Shown: positions 1-27,059 of the stretch, one piece after another
Layout: the number at the start of each line of letters is the position of its first letter
Position numbering within the stretch: the stretch's first letter is position 1
Notes under the pieces: model-generated
The model's input: the letters and a program-made list of their open reading frames with translations, nothing else
What the model was told of the DNA's origin: nothing
Databases searched by the model: none
Made by a program: the position numbers and the translations under genes
Assembly (NCBI GenBank): GCA_036169595.1
Contig: CM069765.1
Location: 7,514,501-7,578,500 of the forward strand
From: Dictyostelium firmibasis
Taxonomy: Eukaryota > Evosea > Eumycetozoa > Dictyosteliales > Dictyosteliaceae
Direction of reading: 5' to 3'
Length of the DNA: 64,000 nucleotides

Positions 1-38
1 TTTTTACCTATGATAAGACTGAAGGTCTATCGGCTGTA
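1..38 (-). mobile_element. A-tailed mini-element copy 1 (cut by window edge)
   Basis: Read on the minus strand, this is a short stem-loop (GATAGACC, 4-nt loop, GTCTTATC) followed by ATAGGT and an A run that reaches the window edge. Nearly the same sequence is at 54568-54613, where it is clearly an inserted element. The stem is kept and the loop differs. It lies about 135 bp downstream of tRNA-Lys, a position known for TRE3-type retrotransposons, so it may be the 3' end of a strongly 5'-shortened LINE or of a SINE. Its 5' boundary is not clear. Confidence 0.55.
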
Positions 39-127
39 TCTTTATTGTTTACTTTGAAAATTAAACTATTCACCAGAATGGAATTTCAAAGTTTAATTGA
101 AATATTTTTATCCGGATGATGACCATG

Positions 128-138
128 GGAATCGATCT
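128..138 (-). promoter_or_regulatory. external B box of tRNA-Lys
   Basis: The minus strand reads AGATCGATTCC, a B-box-like motif, 34 bp beyond the 3' end of tRNA-Lys. The same core, GATCGATTC, lies 30 bp beyond tRNA-Ala at 27019-27029. External B boxes downstream of tRNA genes are a known Dictyostelium trait and bind TFIIIC. The assignment rests on matching position and sequence at two loci. Confidence 0.6.
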
Positions 139-162
139 AGTGCTCTGTAGTTTATATTTTTT

Positions 163-167
163 AAAAA
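163..167 (-). terminator. Pol III terminator of tRNA-Lys
   Basis: Five T residues on the minus strand begin 6 nt after the tRNA 3' end, a standard RNA polymerase III stop. Confidence 0.75.
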
Positions 168-172
168 TCTTT

Positions 173-245
173 CGCCCAAAGGGGGGCTCGAACCCCCGAC
201 CACAAGGTTAAAAGCCTTGCGCTCTACCGACTGAGCTATCTGGGC
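173..245 (-). tRNA. tRNA-Lys (anticodon UUU)
   Basis: The minus strand folds as a complete 73-nt cloverleaf. The acceptor is GCCCAGA with TTTGGGC (one G-U pair), the D arm is GCTC/GAGC, the anticodon arm is CAAGG-CTTTTAA-CCTTG, the T arm is GGGGG-TTCGAGC-CCCCC, and the discriminator is G. The anticodon TTT reads Lys AAA codons, which are very common in this AT-rich genome. There is no intron. A T5 terminator and an external B box follow. A SINE-like repeat cluster starts about 50 bp upstream. Confidence 0.95.
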
Positions 246-288
246 TATTTTTGAAAAAAAATTTTTTCTTATGATGATTTGTTATACA

Positions 289-474
289 TCTGTATTGTGG
301 AGGGGCTTAGCATAGCGGTTTCACACTGAATAACACAGCCTCCATGGCCTTGGTTCAAGTCTTGGTCATACCACGAATTAACATGGTCACAAAAAAAAAT
401 TTAAAATAAAATAATTAATAAATAAAAACATGATTCGAACACATCCAATTGGATGAGGTTATTAAAAAAAAAAA
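289..474 (+). mobile_element. tRNA-like SINE-type element, copy A
   Basis: The element core starts near 297 with GTGGAGGGGCTTAGCATAG. It carries an A box (TAGCATAGCGG) and, about 34 bp later, a B box (GGTTCAAGTCT), then the hairpin CCACG-AATTAA-CATGG, an A/T-rich middle, and a 3' tail with GATTCGAAC, the palindrome CATCCAATTGGATG and GAGGTTATT, ending in an A run (464-474). It is flanked by TTGTTATACA at 279-288 and 475-484, read as a target-site duplication. The start is 52 bp upstream of the first base of tRNA-Lys and the element points away from it. Relatives lie at 485-617 and 27199-27755. Confidence 0.7.
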
Positions 475-484
475 TTGTTATACA

Positions 485-617
485 GCTTCCATGGCCTTTG
501 TTAAAGTCTTGGTCATACCACGAAATAACGTGGTCACAGAAAAAAAATTTAAACTAAAATAATTAATAAAAACATGATTCGAAACACATCCAATTGGATG
601 TGAGGTTATTAAAAAAA
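485..617 (+). mobile_element. SINE-type element, copy B (5'-shortened)
   Basis: This copy begins inside the family sequence at GCTTCCATGG, so it lacks the A box. It keeps a weakened B box (TGTTAAAGTCT), the CCACG/CGTGG hairpin, the A/T-rich middle, the CATCCAATTGGATG palindrome and an A tail. Copy A appears to have inserted exactly at its 5' junction. A further scrap of the tail (ATGAGGTTATT) is at 653-663. Confidence 0.65.
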
Positions 618-706
618 GTAAAATTTTTATCAATTTCAAAACAATATTGTAAATGAGGTTATTATATAAGAAAAAAGTCTTTATTAATAAAAAGGGTTAG
701 GAAATA

Positions 707-728
707 AGCCACAACATTTAGTGTGGCT
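707..728. other. hairpin, 7-bp perfect stem
   Basis: AGCCACA (707-713) pairs perfectly with TGTGGCT (722-728) around an 8-nt loop. It is unusually GC-rich for this spacer. It is not part of the neighbouring repeats. No RNA family was recognised. Confidence 0.4.
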
Positions 729-992
729 AGGGATAATTTTTATTTTTTAATATAACCATTGTTTACCTGAAGACCATTCCTTTTCTTAATTTTTTATGAA
801 CAAAACAAATTACAAAACAAAAAAATAAATTTTGGAAATTAAAATTTAATTTTTGTTCATAAAAATTTTTATTTCCCAAAAAAAATAAAATTTAATAAAA
901 AAAAAAGTTTATTTTTGAAGGAAAATTATTGTAATATGAAAAAAAAAAAAAAAAAAAAAAAATTTTAATATTTTTAAAAAAAAAAACACGCC

Positions 993-3005
993 ATGAATAA
1001 AATATTTTTTTTTGTATTCAGAAATAGTTTTATAAAAAAAAGAATATTCTTTTTTCTTCGATTAATAAATTGTCATTATTATAAAAGAATTTTTAAAAAT
1101 GATTTTTCTTATCTAGAGAATTATCCATATATTAATATCATTAATAGTTTAGAGATTTCATTATTATCAGAGGATGAAAAAAGTAAATTCGATGTGATGA
1201 ATCTTTGCAATTTAAAAAAATTAAAAATAAATTCAATTTCATTTGATAATCCAAGTATATATCAGTCACTCACATCTCTATCATTAAATAGCCCAATAAA
1301 AGAAAACCTCATAAAACCAAAATTTCTTAGTCAGTTCCAAAATTTAAAAAAAATAAAATTTTATCCAACATTTAATCAAAAGTTAACAACAACAACAACA
1401 ACAACAACAACAAAAACGATAACAACAACAACAACAGCATTACAACCAAAAAATAATTCAAATTACCATGATGAAAAATATATAGAATTACCAAACTCAA
1501 TTACTAGTATTCAATTTTATGAATTCTCAATAACTTTAGAATCATTTAAAGGATTACCACCAAATTTAATAAAATTAATAATAAAGAAAACAAAAGATTA
1601 TTTAAATAGTGAATATCTATATGAAACAAAAATTAAAACACTCCAACTAGGTAGTGAATTTAATTGCAAACTAAAGAGATCATTTTTACCAAAAGATTTA
1701 ATAAATTTAAAATTGGGCGATTCATTTAATCAAGAAATTTTGAATGAATCATTACCAAACTCTTTGAAAACTTTAGAAATTGGTGATTCTTTCAATCAAA
1801 AGATAAAAGTTGGTGTATTACCAATTGGTTTAGAATCATTAACATTAGGTAATTCATTTAATGAAACACTTCAAATTGGATCATTACCACAAAGTTTAAA
1901 AGAGTTGGTGTTAAGTCCATTTTATAATAAACCAATTAAAATAGATCTATTTACCAATATGAAATCATTAATAAAATTAACATTTAGTTCACCAACACCA
2001 AAAGGCTCAACTATTAGTAAATTTAATTATCCACCAAGTTTAGAAGAACTTTATTTCTCAAATACTGATGATAATAATATAGCAGAGGGTTCTATTTTTA
2101 GATCATTTTTCTTTCCAAATAGAATTAATAATTTACCACCGATTGAGAGTTGTAATACATTGAAAAAACTATCACTTTGCTTATTAAGATCATATTCACC
2201 TATTCCAAAGTCTGTAAAAGTATTGGCACTATATGAATTAAGTTTTAAAATGTTTAATAAAAACATTGGTCTACCACCAAGCCAAAAAGAGAAAATTAAA
2301 TTCGAAATACCAAATCATATTGAAACCTTAATATTTTTATCATTAAATTTTCAAATTCATAGTGATAGTTTAAAAATTTCAAATCTAACTTTCATTGAAT
2401 TTGGTAGTTTTTTTAATAGTCCTCTTCCAGAATCTGAATATTCTTATCCACCATCACTAACTTCAATTATTTTACCATGGGATTACAATTGTAAAATCAA
2501 TTATTTACCAAAGAATTTAAAAGAATTTTATTTTAGTAAAGATCCAATATCATCAAAACAAACTTTAAAAATTGATGACATCACTTCAATTTCATATAAA
2601 TTTTCATTTGAAAATATTCTACCACCTTTGTTATTAATTTTATATTTACCATGGTTTCATATGACAACAATTGAATCAAATAATCTACCATCATCAATTA
2701 CAAAGTTAAGAATAAGCTCAAATTGTGAAAATCAAACTATTACTTCAACGAATCTACCATCCAATATTAAATCATTAATAATTACAGGTAATCCTACAAT
2801 CATTAGTTTACCTTCAACTTTATCATCTTTAATAGTTTATAATTCAAATTCAATATTTTTAAATCAATTATTCAATCAATTTGAAAATCTTGAAAATGAA
2901 AATGAAATTAGTGATCAAGAAAATAATTTTACAACAGTTGGTAATAATCTTTTATTAAATAATATTCTAGAAATTCATTCTGATGAGAAAATAATAATTA
3001 AATAA
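993..3005 (+). CDS. FNIP repeat-containing protein
   Basis: This single-exon gene codes for 670 residues. FNIP repeats are leucine-rich-like units built on LPxSLxxLxxGxxFNQxI, known mainly from Dictyostelium and giant viruses. Clear units here include LPNSLKTLEIGDSFNQKI and LPIGLESLTLGNSFN, at roughly residues 220-340, with more diverged repeats to the C-terminus. The N-terminus (FFFVFRNSFIKKRIFFFL) is the aromatic/basic leader usual for this family. A short Thr run (residues 130-145) is low complexity. No catalytic motif is seen; the role is probably protein binding. The gene ends 45 bp from the convergent gene at 3051-7460. A second family member is at 44849-46084. Confidence 0.9.
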   Translation: MNKIFFFVFRNSFIKKRIFFFLRLINCHYYKRIFKNDFSYLENYPYINIINSLEISLLSEDEKSKFDVMNLCNLKKLKINSISFDNPSIYQSLTSLSLNSPIKENLIKPKFLSQFQNLKKIKFYPTFNQKLTTTTTTTTTKTITTTTTALQPKNNSNYHDEKYIELPNSITSIQFYEFSITLESFKGLPPNLIKLIIKKTKDYLNSEYLYETKIKTLQLGSEFNCKLKRSFLPKDLINLKLGDSFNQEILNESLPNSLKTLEIGDSFNQKIKVGVLPIGLESLTLGNSFNETLQIGSLPQSLKELVLSPFYNKPIKIDLFTNMKSLIKLTFSSPTPKGSTISKFNYPPSLEELYFSNTDDNNIAEGSIFRSFFFPNRINNLPPIESCNTLKKLSLCLLRSYSPIPKSVKVLALYELSFKMFNKNIGLPPSQKEKIKFEIPNHIETLIFLSLNFQIHSDSLKISNLTFIEFGSFFNSPLPESEYSYPPSLTSIILPWDYNCKINYLPKNLKEFYFSKDPISSKQTLKIDDITSISYKFSFENILPPLLLILYLPWFHMTTIESNNLPSSITKLRISSNCENQTITSTNLPSNIKSLIITGNPTIISLPSTLSSLIVYNSNSIFLNQLFNQFENLENENEISDQENNFTTVGNNLLLNNILEIHSDEKIIIK

Positions 3006-3050
3006 AAAAATATATTTCATCATTAAAAAATAATAATAAATTTTCAAACT

Positions 3051-7460
<4,410 letters not shown>

Positions 7461-8849
7461 AGTTTTAAAAAAAAAAATAATAAAAAAAAATTAAAAAAAA
7501 TAGAAAAATAAAAAAAAATAAAAAAAAAGTAAAAAAAAATAAAAAATAGAAAAAGTTGCGTTGGGTTTCGAAATGGAAGTTCTTATTCTCAATATATTAA
7601 GAAAATGGAATGATATAATATATTTAAAAAGAAATTTTATTTATAAAACAATTTAAATTATAATGAAATTCTTTATGTTTTTTTATTTGGATTCTAATTA
7701 GAAGCCAAACTATTTAAAATTTCTTTTTTTTTTTTTTTTTTTACAAAACCAACCATTTTTATTATTGTAAAAAATTTTTAAAAAAAAAAAAATAAATAAA
7801 AAAATGAAAAAAAAGTTTTCATCATAAATATTTCAAACAATTACACATTATTTGTGTATCTAAAAAATGAAAAAATAAAAAAAATTATTTGAAATAAAAA
7901 AATATAAATTGTGACTGAAAAAAAAAAAAAAAATGGTTACACAGAAATCAATTTTATTGTTGTAAAAACCAGGGATTTAGAAAAAAAAAAAAAAAAAATA
8001 TTAAATAAAAAAATAAAATTAAAAAAAAAAATCTTTTTACTTTTCAAAAACAATACATTACCACGCATCAAAAAAATCCTTGAAAATTTGCGATGGGTTG
8101 TAATATTGTTTTTTAAAAAAAAATATTTTAAAAAAAAAATAAAATTTTTGAAAAAAAAAATTAAAATAATTTCATTTTCGTAAAAAAAAACATCAATGAT
8201 TGGTTTTTAACTGTTATAATAATTTTCATGTTTAAAAATAAAATAAATAAAGCTTTTTTTTTTTTTTTTTGAAGATCATTATCACACACACACATTCAAA
8301 AGTGTGAATACTTGAAAAAAAGAGAAAAAGAAAAAGAAAAAAATAAAAAATAAAAATTAAAAATAAAAATTCCATATCACACACTCACACCACAAAAAAA
8401 TAATATATATATTTTTATTTTTATTTTTATTTATATTATTATTATTATTTTTTTTTTTTTTTCAACACACAAGAAATTTCTATTTAATTTATTTTTTAAT
8501 TTATTAATTTTTATTTTTATTTTTAATAATTATTTATTATTATTATTTAATCACTTTTTCCAATTTATTTTAATTAATTTTTTTTAAAAAAATTCCTTAC
8601 CACTCACTTCCTATACACTGAAAAAAAAAAAAAAAAAAAAAAAAGTGATGATAACAATAATATTCAATATAAATATAAATATATAATAAATAATAATTTT
8701 AATCATAAAAGTAAAGGAATAAAAAAATATCTGTTGTATCATTAAAATAAAATAAAATAAAATAAAATAAAATAAAATAAAATAAAATAAAATAAAATAA
8801 AATAAAATAAAATAATAATAAATTAAATATAAAATAAAATAAAAAGGAA
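7461..8849. other. divergent intergenic region
   Basis: About 1.4 kb separates the starts of the B-box gene and the kinase gene. It holds long A and T runs, a short CACACACACA stretch near 8284 followed by ATTCAAAAGTGTGAAT, and an (AAAAT)n array. No RNA gene or further coding region was seen. It should contain both promoters. Confidence 0.6.
8744..8812. repeat. (AAAAT)n microsatellite
   Basis: About 14 tandem copies of AAAAT end some 40 bp before the ATG of the kinase gene, so the array lies in its leader or core promoter. Confidence 0.85.
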
Positions 8850-9711
8850 ATGCCAAGTAGAGAGTTTATTATACCTTTAATTTTATTATGTTTTTATTCA
8901 GTAAATGGAATTGTAGCAATAATATCATCATTGGTTGAATTGTTTATACATAAAGCGTCATGGAACTCAATTAAAATATTTTTTTATAGTCTATTAATTT
9001 TACAATGTTTATGTAGATGCATTATTATTGGTTGGGGAATGATTGAAACTGTTCAAGGAGGTGAATTTTATAGTAATTTTCCGTCATTATTATTTATTTC
9101 ATATGCTGGTTTAATAGCATTACAAATGTAAGTAAAATTATTATTTTTTTTTTCTTTTTTTTTTTTTTTTTTTTTCATAGTATTTTTTTTTAAAAACACA
9201 CCCATATTTATTTTTTTAAAAATTTTTTTTTTTTATTATTAGGATTCAATTTTTACCAAATGATAATCAATATTTATTATTATCATCAGAAGGTAAAAAA
9301 AATAATCATAAAGTTAAGCTTGGAACAAATATTTTAATATTTTTTAATTTATTTATGTATTTTGGAATGTTTTTATTATTTGGGATTGCAGAGAACCAAG
9401 TTGGAAATTCAACTAGTTTCAATCATCATGGTAAACATAATTCAACAACAGTCGATGATTCTTCAATAGACTCAACCGATGAAATACCATTAATATCAAC
9501 AGATGTTGGTGAATTATATCTTTTTGGTGATAAAGATCCAATTTATATTGTTTTGGATTGTTTTTATTTTGTATGTTTATTATCATTATTAATTTTTCAT
9601 TCTTATGTTGGTTGGAAAACTTATAAAAGAAATAAAGATTTATTTGGTATAAAAGTGAGTAAAAAATTACCAAAATAAAAAAAAAAAATAGAAAAAAAAA
9701 AGAAATATTAA

Positions 9712-9749
<38 letters not shown>

Positions 9750-10887
9750 AAATGTAATTCATTTAATTTTATTAATTTGTATATTTATTAGATCATTATT
9801 AGTAATACTAGATCCATCATCACCAAATAATTCAATATTACATATTGATACGAAATCATGGTTAATTTATATTTATACGATATCATATTATGTTGTTGGT
9901 GAGATTATACCTGGTATGTTATTGATAGTAATTCAATTTCTATTACCTTATCATAAGAGAAAAGATTTTATAAATATTGGAGGAGAGTTATCAAGTTATC
10001 AAGATGTTTGGAAATCAGAGAATATCGCCATACATGAATTGTTAGGTATGGGTGGTAGTGGTGCAATGGTACATAGATGTACAGTTAAAAAAGGTCCATT
10101 GCGTGGAGGTACATTTGCAGTTAAAGTTATGAAAGATTGTACATTTGAAGATATTGAGTCCCTAGAGAATGAAATTAGAGTCTATGAGAAATTGAAATCA
10201 CCTTACATCGTTTCCTATCAAGGCTCAAGTAAAGTCATTGGTCCAAATAATCAAATCTTTGAAATTCGATTATTCATGGAATACATACCTCATACTTTAG
10301 ATAAATATTTATTGGCAAGATCAATTTGTGGTGATTCAAGTGGTGGTGGTTCAAATAGAAATTTAAAACATTATTTTTTACATATGCAAGAATATCAATC
10401 TTCACCACAATCTTCAACAATATTTAATCAAAATAATTTAAATAATAATAATCCATCACAACAACAACAACAACTTACATATCCATATTATTTCACATAT
10501 ACTCAAGTTGTTTGGTATTTATATCAAATTTCAATTGGTTTGGATAATTTACACGCAAATAAAATCGCACACAGAGATTTAAAATCTAATAATATCTTTG
10601 TAACAATATCCGATAGTGAAATTAAAATTTGTAAAATTGGTGATTTTGATATCTCTAGATCTTTTAGTAATCCAAAAGTTTTAAATGTCTTAACTACCCC
10701 AACCGCTTTACAACAACAACAATTCAATAATATTTTTGATCCAAACTCAACTACAACAGGAACTTCTCCTCAAACAATTCATTCAGCATTTCAACAAGAT
10801 ATTTTATCTTTTGGTTTTATAGTATTAGACTTTTTAACTTTATCAAATTATAGTTGTTTAAACTCAAAATTTGATACAACAAACTAC

Positions 10888-10932
<45 letters not shown>

Positions 10933-11169
10933 TATAATAATCAAGATCATATAAAAATTAAAAAGCCAGATCTACCAGACTATATAAAAAAGGATGAAAA
11001 ACTTTGGGAACCAATAGTTGAACTATTCAAAAGTTGTACCTCTGATGATCCAAATAAACGACCTTCTTCACTTGGTATTAAATTTCATCTATCAAATCTT
11101 CATAAAGATCTTATAGAATCTGGTACTGATGTTGTTTGGTCAATTGAAAAAGATTCATCAAATAAATAA
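8850..11169 (+). CDS. seven-pass THH1/TOM1/TOM3-domain protein kinase
   Basis: Proposed exons are 8850-9127, 9243-9654 and 9748-11169, giving about 703 residues. The N-terminal 270 residues form seven hydrophobic segments. The seventh (YYVVGEIIPGMLLIVIQF) matches the ending of plant TOM1/THH1 membrane proteins. A cytosolic protein kinase follows: glycine loop GMGGSGAM, lysine in FAVKVMKD, catalytic HRDLKSNN, and DILSFG. The magnesium motif is DFD instead of DFG, and no APE motif is seen. A Gln-rich and an Asn-rich insert interrupt the kinase. The family is known to sit in internal membranes, so a membrane-anchored signalling kinase is inferred. The third exon start at 9748 follows an A tract. 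It was chosen because it is in phase and supplies transmembrane segment six (LILLICIFIRSLLVILD); starting at 9792 would not be in phase. Confidence 0.85.
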
Positions 11170-11245
11170 ATAAAAAAATAAATGATATAAAAAAAAAAAA
11201 AAAAAAAAACAAAATTGGTTCAAAAGACAAAGACACACAAAAAAT

Positions 11246-11276
<31 letters not shown>

Positions 11277-11947
11277 GTTCTAAATTTTTTCAATTCTTTT
11301 TCTATTTTTTTTTTTTTTTTTTTTTTATTCCAAATTTTTTTTATTTATTATTATATAATTAAATTTAATTTTTATTTTTTTTATTTTTTTTATTTTTCGT
11401 TACAAGAATCATCAGACACCACACACAATGGTTTGAAATTAAAAAAAAAAAAAAAAAAAGAAAAAAAAGAAAAAAAAGAAAAAAAAAAAAAAATTTTTTT
11501 TATAAAAAAAATTTTCTAGATATTTTTTTTATAAAAAAATTTTATTTTTTTTTTAATTTTTTTCTTTTTTTTATTTTTTTATTTTTTTTTTTTATTTTTT
11601 TTTTAATTTTTTTTATTTTATACTTGTATATATATTTTTGTTGTGATAAAAACCCATTTTTTTCATATTTTTTTCATATTTTTTATCTTTTTTTTTTTTT
11701 TTTATTCTATTTATTTATTTATTTTTTATTTTTTTTTTCGTATTTTTAAAGGTTGACACAAGACATTTTTTAAAAACTTCGGGAAAAAAAAATTGTGTAT
11801 CTATAGAATCCTTGCACCACACACATACCAACAAAAAAAAAAAAAAAAAAAAAAAAAATAACTAAAATTTAAAGTCAACCCCCTCATGTATTTTCAATAG
11901 AAATAAAAGTTATTTATAAATATCAAAATCATAAAAAAATTTATAAA
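11170..11947. other. intergenic spacer upstream of the BEACH gene
   Basis: This spacer is nearly all A and T runs. A moderately complex stretch at about 11750-11930 (GGTTGACACAAGACA, later CCCCCTCATGTATT) probably belongs to the promoter of the BEACH gene. Nothing else was recognised. Confidence 0.5.
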
Positions 11948-24860
<12,913 letters not shown>

Positions 24861-24923
24861 AAACAAAAAAAAAAAAAAAAAAAAATATTTACCAAAAAAA
24901 AAAAAAGAAAAACAAAAAATTAA

Positions 24924-24990
24924 TAGCAACATTAATAACGTATATTTTAAATCGGAGTAGAATTTTATGAATTCGTTATTTATGTTGCTA
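24924..24990. other. long hairpin in the 3' flank of the BEACH gene
   Basis: TAGCAACATTAATAACG (24924-24940) and CGTTATTTATGTTGCTA (24974-24990) are inverted repeats matching at 16 of 17 positions around a 33-nt loop. The hairpin begins 64 bp after the stop codon, so it is either in the 3' UTR or just past it. A stem of this length is rare by chance even in AT-rich DNA, because it includes mixed bases. Confidence 0.55.
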
Positions 24991-25160
24991 ATAGTGTGAA
25001 TGGTATTAGTCAAAAAAAAAAAAAAAAAAAAAAAATTTTATTATAATTATAAAAACCATTATTATAATCCCAAAAGTTATAAAAATTTTTCTTAATGTTT
25101 TAATTTTTTTACTGTGTTTTTTTTTTAATTAAAAAGGAATTTAATGGTTGTTTTTTTTAG

Positions 25161-25181
25161 CACACTTTTGATGAGAGTGTG
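25161..25181. other. hairpin followed by a T run
   Basis: CACACT and AGTGTG form a perfect 6-bp stem around the 9-nt loop TTTGATGAG, followed directly by six T residues. The stem repeats the hexamer pair found in intron 3 of the preceding gene. Its function is unknown. Confidence 0.35.
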
Positions 25182-25668
25182 TTTTTTCTTCGATAATTAA
25201 AAATTCTACATCTTTTTTTTAAAATAAAAATTTTTCATTTTTTTTTTTTAAAATTTACATTTTGTTTGAGGTGGTCAATAAATCTATTTTTAAAAAAACA
25301 CACAACTCTCTTCATTTTTTCAATATTAATACTCAATAAACTCTTAAAGATATGAGGTGATTTTCACCCAAGCAATAGATATATAACAATTTTTCATTAT
25401 TCCCCAAAAGACACTTAGAAATAAAAAAAATAACATTTTATTCCTCAAAAAACACCAAAACCAATCTCTCACCCAATCCATGAATTATTATTATTTTTTC
25501 AAAATAAATTTAAATTATAATTTTTAAAAAAATAATATTTTTTAAAAAAAAAAAAAAATTTCTTATCTATTTAAATTTATTAATTAGTATTTTTTATTTC
25601 GAATTGTTTTTATAAAAAAATAAATATTAAATAATTTATTTAAAATCAATAAATAAATTTAAAAGAAA

Positions 25669-26544
25669 ATGAATATTAAAAATAAAAAATGCTGTATATG
25701 TATTAGTGGTGAACCAGGTGTTGGTAAATCCTCAATTGTACAACAATTTGTAAATAAAGAGTTTTCAACTCAATATACTCCAACATTAGAAGACTCTTAT
25801 TTTTATAAATTAGATTTGGATGAAGAAATATATAATTTAGATATTTTAGATACAGCTGGCCAAGAAGAATTTTGTGATTTAAAAAACAATTATATATTAA
25901 ATGGAAATGCCTTTATTATTGTTTATAGTATTTCTTGTAAAGGTTCTTTTAAAGAGGTTGTAAGTATTTAAAAAAAAAAAAAAAAAAAAAAAAAATAAGA
26001 AAAAACAAAATTTATTAATTAATTCTCTCAAAAAAAAAAAAAGAAAAATATTAGAGATAATATAATAAATTTAAAGAATACAGAAGATGTCCCAATAATA
26101 ATTGTTGGTAATAAAATTGATATTGAAGAAAAAGAAAGAAAAGTTTCAAAATTGGAAGGTATAAATTTGGCAAAACAATTGAATTGTATATTTATTGAAA
26201 CGAGTGCTAAACAAAATTTGAATATTCTCGAAATTTTTACAAGTTTGGTAAAAGATTGGAATAAAAAACTATCAACCTGGAAAAAAATTTCAAAGAAAAG
26301 TTCATATTCAATTAAAAATACAAATGATAATATTTCTAAAGAAAAAAGTAAAGAAAAAAATATTATTGTATCAGAAAACGATGTTTATTTAAATTCAAAT
26401 CAGAATTCTTATTTTAATAAAGTAAATAGTGACGATTGCCTAAACCATTCATCTGCTAAAACTACAATTAAATTAAAGCACAATATCAGTATGAGTTCAA
26501 TTGAAAAAAATAGATTATCAAAACCAAAATGTCCTGTCCAATAA
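25669..26544 (+). CDS. Ras-family small GTPase (G12P-type P-loop)
   Basis: Exons 25669-25959 and 26044-26544 give about 263 residues. The nucleotide-binding motifs are P-loop GEPGVGKSS, effector loop YTPTLEDSY, DTAGQEE, GNKID and ETSAK. The effector loop and the C-terminal box CPVQ place it in Ras rather than Rab or Rho. CAAX with Gln at the end suggests farnesylation and membrane attachment. The residue matching Gly12 of human Ras is Pro. A roughly 90-residue Ser/Asn/Lys-rich tail before the box is much longer than in classical Ras. The acceptor at 26043 lies just after an A tract and was chosen because it restores KNIRDNII, the expected Ras helix. It is likely one of the divergent Dictyostelium Ras paralogues; I cannot say which. 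Confidence 0.9.
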
Positions 26545-27018
26545 AAATATATATATATAATTTTAAAACATATTGTTTTAAATATTATAACCTGTAAATA
26601 TTGTAAATAGTGAAAATAAAAAAATAAAACCATATGACAAAATTATTTTAAAATAAAAAGTTGGTTATTTTTTTTTTTTTTTTTTTAATATTAATTTTTG
26701 TATTCCAGTGTTGCTAGTTGGTTTCATTAACCACTTTGCTAAGGTGTTTTTATTTATGTTTTTTTTTTTTTTTTTTTTTTTTTTATTTTAATGATTATTG
26801 TTTGACCTTGGTCTTTAACAATAATAAAGTTTATAATTTTTTTTTAATAGTTAATTTAATTAATGTTCATTATATGATTATTTTACATTTATATGAAAAA
26901 GTCAACAATCACATTATTAGGGATGTCATTTATTTGTTAATTTTAGTGAATAGGGGTTTAAATAGAGTGGTTTTTTCTGAGTCAATATTGATATTTTGAA
27001 AATTTTATTGTCTTGTCG
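26545..27018. other. spacer between the Ras gene and tRNA-Ala
   Basis: AT-rich, with T runs near 26670 and 26760. The open stretch at 26718-26999 has no recognisable protein similarity and is not called as a gene. Confidence 0.4.
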
Positions 27019-27029
27019 AGAATCGATCC
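27019..27029 (-). promoter_or_regulatory. external B box of tRNA-Ala
   Basis: The minus strand reads GGATCGATTCT, 30 bp past the tRNA 3' end. It shares the core GATCGATTC with the site downstream of tRNA-Lys. It sits in one arm of an imperfect hairpin formed with GATCGTCCTCG at 27033-27043. Confidence 0.6.
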
Positions 27030-27053
27030 AGCGATCGTCCTCGATTAATGAGG

Positions 27054-27057
27054 AAAA
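27054..27057 (-). terminator. Pol III terminator of tRNA-Ala
   Basis: Four T residues on the minus strand begin 3 nt after the discriminator base. Confidence 0.55.
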
Positions 27058-27059
27058 GT

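Larger units (their letters stand above)
24861..25668. other. intergenic region between the BEACH and Ras genes
   Basis: This holds the 3' flank of the BEACH gene with two hairpins (24924-24990 and 25161-25181) and then A/T-rich DNA up to the Ras start. No coding potential was seen. Confidence 0.5.

Noticed and set aside
297-380. Repeat 5' part as a functional tRNA gene
   Set aside because: It has A and B boxes, but acceptor, anticodon and T stems do not pair into a cloverleaf in any copy I tried. It is treated as tRNA-like.
7911-8183. Lys-rich frame upstream of the kinase gene
   Set aside because: Its composition is what A-tract DNA gives by chance.
9792-9915. Kinase exon 3 starting at 9792 (TTATTAG acceptor)
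   Set aside because: No donor gives the needed phase, and transmembrane segment six would be lost. The acceptor at 9747 fits both.
26718-26999. Frame near tRNA-Ala as a coding gene
   Set aside because: It begins in a T run, has low-complexity Phe stretches and no similarity I recognise.
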